Under the pieces are notes generated by a model. That model had not been told where the DNA came from. It ran no database searches and saw only the letters and a list, made by a program, of their open reading frames with translations. Positions 14,438 to 19,108 of a DNA stretch of 19,108 nucleotides are shown one piece after another. The position numbers and the translations under genes are program-made. Source of the DNA: CAYJBH01 sp964369445 (GTDB lineage: Bacteria > Bacillota > Clostridia > Oscillospirales > Ruminococcaceae); contig CAYJFU010000042.1 of assembly GCA_964369445.1 (NCBI GenBank), forward strand, positions 1-19,108, read 5' to 3'. Positions within the stretch are counted from its first letter, which is position 1. Each line of letters begins with the position of its first letter.

Positions 14438-15709
14438 ATGAAATTGCTTTTATCATTCATACTTATTTTTTGCCTTGTAACATTTACAGGGTGTGACGCT
14501 TTGCTATCCGGCAGTAATATCGAGGAACTACTTATTGCACCACAGCCGACACTGCTACAACGCGAGGTGCTTGCGGCTGTCAACACACATACCGGCAGAC
14601 AAACGGTGCTTGCCACACCGCGCAGTGGAGACTATGACGGCGCCCTTGTCATCGATGACGGCAGTTTTTCCGGCGAGGAGGCAATTATCGCCTTTTACAG
14701 CACCTCTAACACCGCTACCGACATCAGTGCGGCGCTTTTACATTTGAGCGAAAACTCCTTTACCGTATCCTCCTCGATACAGGGACTTGGCAACGGCGTT
14801 GAGACAGCTGACTTTGTAGATTTAGACACAAGCGGCAACCCTTTTTTACTGGTCAGCTATACGGGCAGCACGCCCGGCGAGACGTTTTTGGTCGCATACA
14901 ACTACAATAACAACTCATTAGAACCTTACTTTGCACAGGGTTATCAACATTTTTTAACAGCCGACGTAAACGGCACCGGAATACCGGAACTGATATTCAC
15001 ACTTGTCCCCACTGACACCGAGGGGCTTCGCATACGCATTATTTCTTTTGAAAGCGGTGCACCTGTCGAGCTTTATGTAGGCACGCCCAACACCTCTATG
15101 ACACAGGTACACAACATTGTCGCCTCACAAAGCTCTACCGGCAATCTTATTGCTGTGGACGGTGTCAATGCTGAGGGAACTGTGCTGAGTGATTTATTCA
15201 TTTATGAGGAGGGCACCCTCACAAGTGCGATAAGTCCGGCTTCATCACAACTTTTACAGCGCAGCGGCACATTGCTTGTTTCAACAGACATTGACAATGA
15301 CGGCGTTGTCGAGCAACCTGGCATCCTGCCGCCGCTCAGCGGTATGTACAGCGATGACTACACACTGGTCGGCTACTATGATATGAAAACCGATGCCACC
15401 CACCCAAAGTATGTCGGCATCGTTGACACAAAGCAGGCATTTATGATTTTATTGCCACCACACTGGCAGACAAGCGCAAGATTTTCGGTACGTGATGAGG
15501 GTTATACCGTCGTCGATATAAATACAAATGAAAATCTGCTTGCCATCGACCTTTTACATTTAGATGAGCCTTTTGAACAGCTTCATGTTGGCGGTGCGAC
15601 GCAATCAACGCTGTTGCTGGGCACCAAGCGCGTTTATCTTACCACCTTCGGCAACCTCAGCGACTATAACAATTCGTTTTTAAGGCAAGGTATTTTAACT
15701 TTGTTTTAA
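14438..15709 (+). CDS. Predicted lipoprotein with FG-GAP/VCBS-like repeats
   Basis: A 423-residue exported protein I cannot assign to a named family. It begins with a short signal peptide ending in FTGC (Cys19 as lipid site; Phe at -3 is unusual for a lipobox). The rest is beta-rich and contains Asp/Gly motifs like the calcium-binding loops of FG-GAP/VCBS beta-propellers: VDLDTSGNPFLLVSY near 126, ADVNGTGIPELIF near 174 and TDIDNDGVVEQPGIL near 282, about one blade-multiple apart. A membrane-anchored propeller outside the cell is inferred. It is followed after 60 nt by a response regulator and a histidine kinase in the same direction, so it may act with that sensor. It has no Shine-Dalgarno sequence, unlike nearly all neighbours. 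Confidence 0.75.
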   Translation: MKLLLSFILIFCLVTFTGCDALLSGSNIEELLIAPQPTLLQREVLAAVNTHTGRQTVLATPRSGDYDGALVIDDGSFSGEEAIIAFYSTSNTATDISAALLHLSENSFTVSSSIQGLGNGVETADFVDLDTSGNPFLLVSYTGSTPGETFLVAYNYNNNSLEPYFAQGYQHFLTADVNGTGIPELIFTLVPTDTEGLRIRIISFESGAPVELYVGTPNTSMTQVHNIVASQSSTGNLIAVDGVNAEGTVLSDLFIYEEGTLTSAISPASSQLLQRSGTLLVSTDIDNDGVVEQPGILPPLSGMYSDDYTLVGYYDMKTDATHPKYVGIVDTKQAFMILLPPHWQTSARFSVRDEGYTVVDINTNENLLAIDLLHLDEPFEQLHVGGATQSTLLLGTKRVYLTTFGNLSDYNNSFLRQGILTLF

Positions 15710-15769
15710 AGTGAGCAGACAAAAGGATTTTTTAATTAATAACGTCGAGGTTTTAACAAAGAGGTATTT

Positions 15770-16465
15770 ATGAAAAAAATATTGGTCGTGGAGGACGAAA
15801 CCTCCATTCGCGAGATGCTGTCACTCAACCTGTCACTTGCAGGCTATGATGTAACGGAGGCAGGCTCAGCGGAGGAGGCCCTCACTAAATTTGAAACTGG
15901 TATGCAGGGTTTTGACGTTGCGATACTGGATGTTATGTTGCCGGTGCAAAGCGGTTTTTCGCTGTGTGAGAATATCCGTAACGAAAACCGTACCATCGGT
16001 ATTATAATACTTTCCGCAAAAACACAGGAGACGGACAAGATAAGCGGTCTTTCCAAAGGTGCGGATGACTACATAACCAAGCCGTTTTCCGTTGCGCTGT
16101 TACTGGCGCGCGTTGAGGCGCTGTGCCGTCGCGTGAGCCAAAACGCCGACACCGTCGAAAAGCAAGATGGGTTTGTGGCCGGCAGGTTTAAGCTAAACCC
16201 TACAAGTCACCTGTTGTATAAAGACGATAAACCTATCGACCTCACTCAGGTGGAGTTTGGTATCATGGAACTTTTCTTTAAAAATCCGGGGGTTGCACTG
16301 GTACGTGAGCAGATACTGAGCGGTGTTTGGGGCGAAAGTTATTTCGGCGACGTTAAGATTGTGGATGTCAACATAAGACGCCTGCGCATGAAAATAGAGG
16401 ACAACCCCTCCGAACCGCAAAACATATTGACAGTTTGGGGTTATGGCTACCGGTGGAACACATAA
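15770..16465 (+). CDS. OmpR/PhoB-family response regulator
   Basis: DNA-binding response regulator, 231 residues. The receiver domain (about 1-120) shows the acidic pair Glu8/Asp9, phospho-acceptor Asp54 (AILDVMLP), Ser82 in the usual Thr/Ser position and Lys104 (YITKPF). The winged-helix domain (about 135-231) has DLTQVEFGIMELFFKNPG, VREQILSGVWGESYFGD, the recognition helix VDVNIRRLRMKIED and the ending VWGYGYRW. Start ATG at 15770 follows AGAGG. It is 3 nt upstream of the histidine kinase gene, its probable partner, and 60 nt after the lipoprotein gene. No separate promoter is obvious, so co-transcription with the lipoprotein is likely. Target genes are unknown. Confidence 0.93.
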   Translation: MKKILVVEDETSIREMLSLNLSLAGYDVTEAGSAEEALTKFETGMQGFDVAILDVMLPVQSGFSLCENIRNENRTIGIIILSAKTQETDKISGLSKGADDYITKPFSVALLLARVEALCRRVSQNADTVEKQDGFVAGRFKLNPTSHLLYKDDKPIDLTQVEFGIMELFFKNPGVALVREQILSGVWGESYFGDVKIVDVNIRRLRMKIEDNPSEPQNILTVWGYGYRWNT

Positions 16466-16468
16466 ACT

Positions 16469-17869
16469 ATGGCAAAAAGCATAACAAGAAGATGGGTAAG
16501 GGGCAATCTGTTGCTAACGGCAATTATTCTGCTGTTGGCACAGTTGCTTTTTTCCTTTTTCACGGTGCGAAGCTATTATGACAACACAACACAGGCATTG
16601 CGATCTCGGCTGGACAATATCGCCGGACAACTTTCGGTGGCAAGCAACATGTCGCCCGACCAGCGCTCTGTCGCACTGCACAACATGGTGGAGGAGTTCA
16701 CCGAAAGCGCAAAATTTGAGCTTATGCTTGTCAACCACAGCGGTGAGGTGGTGGCATACTCGGGGACGGTTGCAGGCTCTCGCGGTGATATGCCGGACAT
16801 AAACGAAGCGCTCAACAGCGCGAGTGGCACCGGCAGTTTCACCGGCCTATCGGAGCAGGGCGAGCCTATCATGGCGTTGTCGGAACTTGTGCCATATTCC
16901 ACCGCCGATGTTGCCGCCATCAGGATAGTTGTGTCGCTCACCCTTGTCAACGGTGCTATCATCAACGCTATCGGCGCTTCGCTCATAGTTGTTACGGCTG
17001 TGTTTTTGTTTTCACTTTTCACGGGGCTTTACTTTGTGCGCAGCATCGTCACCCCGATATCGCGCGTCGAGCACTCGGCAGCTAAAATCGCACAGGGCGA
17101 TTTTAATGTGCGCATTGAAAACAACTACAACGACGAGGTTGGTCGGCTATGTGACACGATAAATCACATGGCGGTTAACCTGTCCGAGACACAGCGCCTA
17201 AAAAATGAGTTTATATCATCGGTGTCACATGAGTTGCGCACCCCATTAACCTCCATAAAAGGTTGGGTGGAGACGCTCGGTAAGTTTCACGACCTCAAGG
17301 GTGACAGTGCAAAAAAGGCACTGCGCATCATCGGAAGTGAAGCGGAGCGTTTGTCTCAGATGGTGGAAGAGCTTCTGGACTTTTCAAGGATGCAGGACAG
17401 CGGCATAAAGTTGAACAAGGATCTTATTGACCTTGTTGCTGAGCTTGCTGACGCGGTACACATCGCCGAAGGGCGCGCTGTAACGGAACAAGTGGCAATA
17501 ATATTTGACGAGCCGCAAGACATCATTGCGGTTATGGCGGATAAGAACAGATTGCGTCAGGTGTTTTTAAACATTCTGGACAACGCTTTAAAGTACACCC
17601 CCGCCGGTGGTTGCGTATATGTGACCTGCGATATTAAGACCGGCTGGGTGTATGTGAACGTCCGTGACGAGGGACCGGGCATACCGGAGGAGGACCTCCC
17701 CCATATCAAAGAAAAGTTTTACAAGGCAAAAAACTCCAAGGCAGGCAATGGCATAGGTCTTGCCGTCGCCGAGGAGATTATGAACGCTCACGGTGGTACC
17801 ATTACGTTGTCCAGTCCCAACGAGGGCGGCCTGACGGTGACGGTACAGATGAGGTTAAAAGGGGTGTAA
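16469..17869 (+). CDS. Membrane sensor histidine kinase
   Basis: Transmembrane kinase of 466 residues. Order: TM1 (about 13-33), an extracytoplasmic domain of about 125 residues (LMLVNHSGEVVAYSG suggests a PAS/Cache-like fold), TM2 (about 164-188), HAMP linker (about 187-240), HisKA domain with phospho-acceptor His254 (SVSHELRTPLTSIKGW), and a HATPase domain with the N box NILDNALKYTPAGG, G1 box DEGPGIP near 400, F box KFYKAKNS and G2 box GNGIGLAVAEEI near 426. All catalytic motifs are intact. The ATG at 16469 is 3 nt after the regulator stop. The adjacent lipoprotein could supply or modulate its signal; this is inference from position. Confidence 0.93.
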   Translation: MAKSITRRWVRGNLLLTAIILLLAQLLFSFFTVRSYYDNTTQALRSRLDNIAGQLSVASNMSPDQRSVALHNMVEEFTESAKFELMLVNHSGEVVAYSGTVAGSRGDMPDINEALNSASGTGSFTGLSEQGEPIMALSELVPYSTADVAAIRIVVSLTLVNGAIINAIGASLIVVTAVFLFSLFTGLYFVRSIVTPISRVEHSAAKIAQGDFNVRIENNYNDEVGRLCDTINHMAVNLSETQRLKNEFISSVSHELRTPLTSIKGWVETLGKFHDLKGDSAKKALRIIGSEAERLSQMVEELLDFSRMQDSGIKLNKDLIDLVAELADAVHIAEGRAVTEQVAIIFDEPQDIIAVMADKNRLRQVFLNILDNALKYTPAGGCVYVTCDIKTGWVYVNVRDEGPGIPEEDLPHIKEKFYKAKNSKAGNGIGLAVAEEIMNAHGGTITLSSPNEGGLTVTVQMRLKGV

Positions 17870-17906
17870 TCGTAAAATTCAAAGTCTTTTCGTGCAATCT
17901 ATCCCC

Positions 17907-17936
17907 TTGCAATGAATATATATTTTATGTTATGAT
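17907..17936 (+). promoter_or_regulatory. Promoter of the degV-type gene
   Basis: TTGCAA (17907-17912), an 18-nt spacer and TGT-TATGAT (17928-17936) form an extended -10 sigma-A-like promoter. The predicted start near 17943 leaves a leader of about 68 nt ending with AGGAGA (18001-18006), 4 nt before the ATG. Confidence 0.6.
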
Positions 17937-18010
17937 ATTTAAATAGTGTCAGCACCATCCGGCTATTAAAAATGCAGCAAGAAACATGCAATTCAATTTT
18001 AGGAGATGAT

Positions 18011-18883
18011 ATGAAAAAATTTGTATTAATGGGAGAAGCAACCTGTGATTTTACACCTGAGCTCGTCGAGCAAACCGGTGTAAAGCTTATGCCTATGCTC
18101 TTTACAATTGACACAAAAGAGTATTACAACACACCGGAAAACACCGACATGTCACCCAAAGTTTTTTATGATACCATGCGTGCCGGTGCCATGCCGACCA
18201 CCTCACTTGTAAATCGCGAAACCTATAAAGATACAGCGCGCAAATATTTAAGCGACGGCATTGATGTACTGTACACCAGTTTTTCTTCTGCACTGTCCGG
18301 CAACTTCCAAAACATCTGCAATGCTTCAGTGGAGTTGCGGGAGGAGTTTCCTCAGCGCACAATTATAGTCTGTGACACAAAAAGTGCATCGCTCGGCATG
18401 GGTCTGCTCATGTATCTTGCCGCCGAGCAACAAAAAGCCGGTAAAACAATCGAACAAGTGGCGGAATTTGTCGAACAGACAAAGTTGAAAATAAGCCACT
18501 GGTTTACGGTGGATGATCTAAACCATCTGCATCGCGGTGGGCGGCTTTCCAAAACAAGCGCCGTCATTGGCACTGTAATGGGCATAAAACCCGTACTTTG
18601 TATAAATAGTGAGGGCAAACTTCAACCTGTCGATAAAATCAGGGGGCGCAAAAACAGTCTTGACCATCTTATAAAAAAGGCAAATTCGGCTACTGACATT
18701 GAAAACTCACCACTGTGTGTCATTCACGGCGACAGTGAAGAGGACGCGAATTATGTCTGCGATGGTTTGAAAAAGCTCGGTGCAAAAAAGATATTTACAA
18801 ATTATATAGGACCGTCGATTGGTGCACACGCAGGCCCCGGTACTATAGGGTTATGCTTTGTGTCTGAAGGACGCGAGGGGTAG
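18011..18883 (+). CDS. DegV family protein (fatty-acid-binding, FakB-like)
   Basis: DegV/FakB proteins bind a single fatty acid and present it to the kinase FakA for phosphorylation, so that exogenous fatty acids enter phospholipid synthesis. The 290-residue protein has the family start FVLMGEATCDFTPELVEQTG, the ligand-site loop PTTSLVNRETY, SFSSALSGNFQN, a VCDTKSASLGMGLL segment, HWFTVDDLNHLHRGGRLSK and the C-terminal GPSIGAHAGPGTIGLCF. ATG at 18011 is chosen over an in-frame ATG at 17972 because AGGAGA lies just before it and the family begins MKKFVLMG. It has its own promoter and is separate from the two-component operon. No FakA is in view. Confidence 0.92.
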   Translation: MKKFVLMGEATCDFTPELVEQTGVKLMPMLFTIDTKEYYNTPENTDMSPKVFYDTMRAGAMPTTSLVNRETYKDTARKYLSDGIDVLYTSFSSALSGNFQNICNASVELREEFPQRTIIVCDTKSASLGMGLLMYLAAEQQKAGKTIEQVAEFVEQTKLKISHWFTVDDLNHLHRGGRLSKTSAVIGTVMGIKPVLCINSEGKLQPVDKIRGRKNSLDHLIKKANSATDIENSPLCVIHGDSEEDANYVCDGLKKLGAKKIFTNYIGPSIGAHAGPGTIGLCFVSEGREG

Positions 18884-18906
18884 GATTTTTGTTGTCCCCT
18901 TCTTTT
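18875..18906 (+). terminator. Possible weak terminator after the degV-type gene
   Basis: GAGGGG (18875-18880, overlapping the stop codon) can pair with CCCCTTC (18896-18902), six pairs including one G-T, with a 15-nt loop, followed by TTTTG. The large loop and short U-tract make it uncertain. Confidence 0.3.
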
Positions 18907-18960
18907 GTAATAAATTCTCACAAATTTTCTTAGATAATGCCCGCTGTTATAACAGGGTTT

Positions 18961-18997
18961 CATGTGCTCCCCACGCTTTAGGTGGGGGGAGCACATG
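18961..18997. repeat. Strong imperfect hairpin, function unknown
   Basis: CATGTGCTCCCC (18961-18972) pairs perfectly with GGGGAGCACATG (18986-18997). The loop region ACGCTTTAGGTGG can pair further (CCCCAC with GTGGGG in an alternative register). No U-tract follows on either strand, so it is not an intrinsic terminator. It lies in the leader of the zinc-ribbon gene, 30 nt before its ATG. The CCCCAC-CTTTAGG-TGGGG core resembles terminal hairpins of IS200/IS605-type elements, but no transposase is near. A perfect 12-bp palindrome CTGTTATAACAG lies just upstream (18944-18955). Confidence 0.6.
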
Positions 18998-19026
18998 AGG
19001 CTAATGAAAATTCAACGGAGGCACCA

Positions 19027-19108
19027 ATGTTGCGTTGCATGGGTTGCATGAATGAATATTCCGATAACGTTACTGTTTGTCCGAACTGCGGATATGTCCG
19101 CGGTACGC
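19027..19108 (+). CDS. Zinc-ribbon protein, N-terminal fragment (probable Ser/Thr protein kinase)
   Basis: Only 27 codons are inside the window. They encode MLRCMGCMNEYSDNVTVC followed by PNCGYVRGT, a four-Cys zinc ribbon (CMGC...CPNC). ATG at 19027 follows CGGAGG with 5-nt spacing, so the start is well supported. In Clostridia this N-terminal ribbon, with wording of the type LRCM-C-YVCP-CGY, commonly precedes a Hanks-type Ser/Thr kinase domain; that identity is inferred because the rest is outside the window. Upstream lies the strong hairpin at 18961-18997. Confidence 0.6.
   Translation, partial: MLRCMGCMNEYSDNVTVCPNCGYVRGT

Noticed and set aside
17972..18010. Earlier in-frame ATG for the degV-type gene
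   Set aside because: No ribosome site before 17972, while AGGAGA lies just before 18011, and the family starts at MKKFVLMG.
18961..18997. Intrinsic terminator of the degV-type gene
   Set aside because: The stem is strong but no U-run follows on either strand, and it lies close to the next gene.

Overview
The window (about 19.1 kb, mid-range G+C) looks like chromosomal core sequence from an uncultivated, endospore-forming, anaerobic member of the Clostridia (Firmicutes). Supporting signs are the ymdB-spoVS pair, a HemZ-type radical-SAM protein, PyrI and PyrK in the pyrimidine cluster, a DegV protein, strong AGGAGG-type ribosome sites and sigma-A promoters. Three runs of exactly ten N (2780-2789, 3700-3709, 13862-13871) show that this is a scaffolded, probably metagenomic, assembly. 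Each run lies inside a gene (two in the phosphoglucomutase gene, one in pyrC) and makes the gene appear broken when it is probably intact.

Layout. Positions 1-2241 read leftward: ymdB (phosphodiesterase), spoVS, a clear intrinsic terminator, then a CoA-disulfide reductase/NADH oxidase-like flavoprotein. The flavoprotein frame meets an in-frame TGA at 21-23, but family-like sequence continues after it to the window edge. Divergent from ymdB, a phospho-sugar mutase gene (2494-4232) reads rightward from its own promoter. From 14167 down to 4282 runs one long leftward cluster with mostly tiny gaps or overlaps: pyrC-pyrK-pyrD-pyrF-pyrE-pyrB-pyrI, then an MBL-fold hydrolase, hemZ, cmk and a two-domain chromate-type transporter. 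It covers the de novo UMP pathway from carbamoyl phosphate onward (no carAB and no pyrR in view), plus CMP kinase. A near-consensus promoter sits just before pyrC, and its roughly 44-nt leader is too short for a PyrR-type attenuator.

Divergent from pyrC, a rightward module encodes a lipoprotein with FG-GAP/VCBS-like Asp/Gly motifs, an OmpR-family response regulator and a sensor histidine kinase. It is followed by a degV gene with its own promoter and by the first 27 codons of a zinc-ribbon protein, probably a Ser/Thr kinase.

The observations most worth checking are the TGA in the flavoprotein (selenocysteine candidate), the apparently leaderless promoter of the lipoprotein gene, the long inverted repeat in the pyrC/lipoprotein intergenic region, the odd 5' end of pyrC, and a strong hairpin without a U-tract before the last gene. 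I saw no tRNA, rRNA, CRISPR array, prophage or intact transposon.
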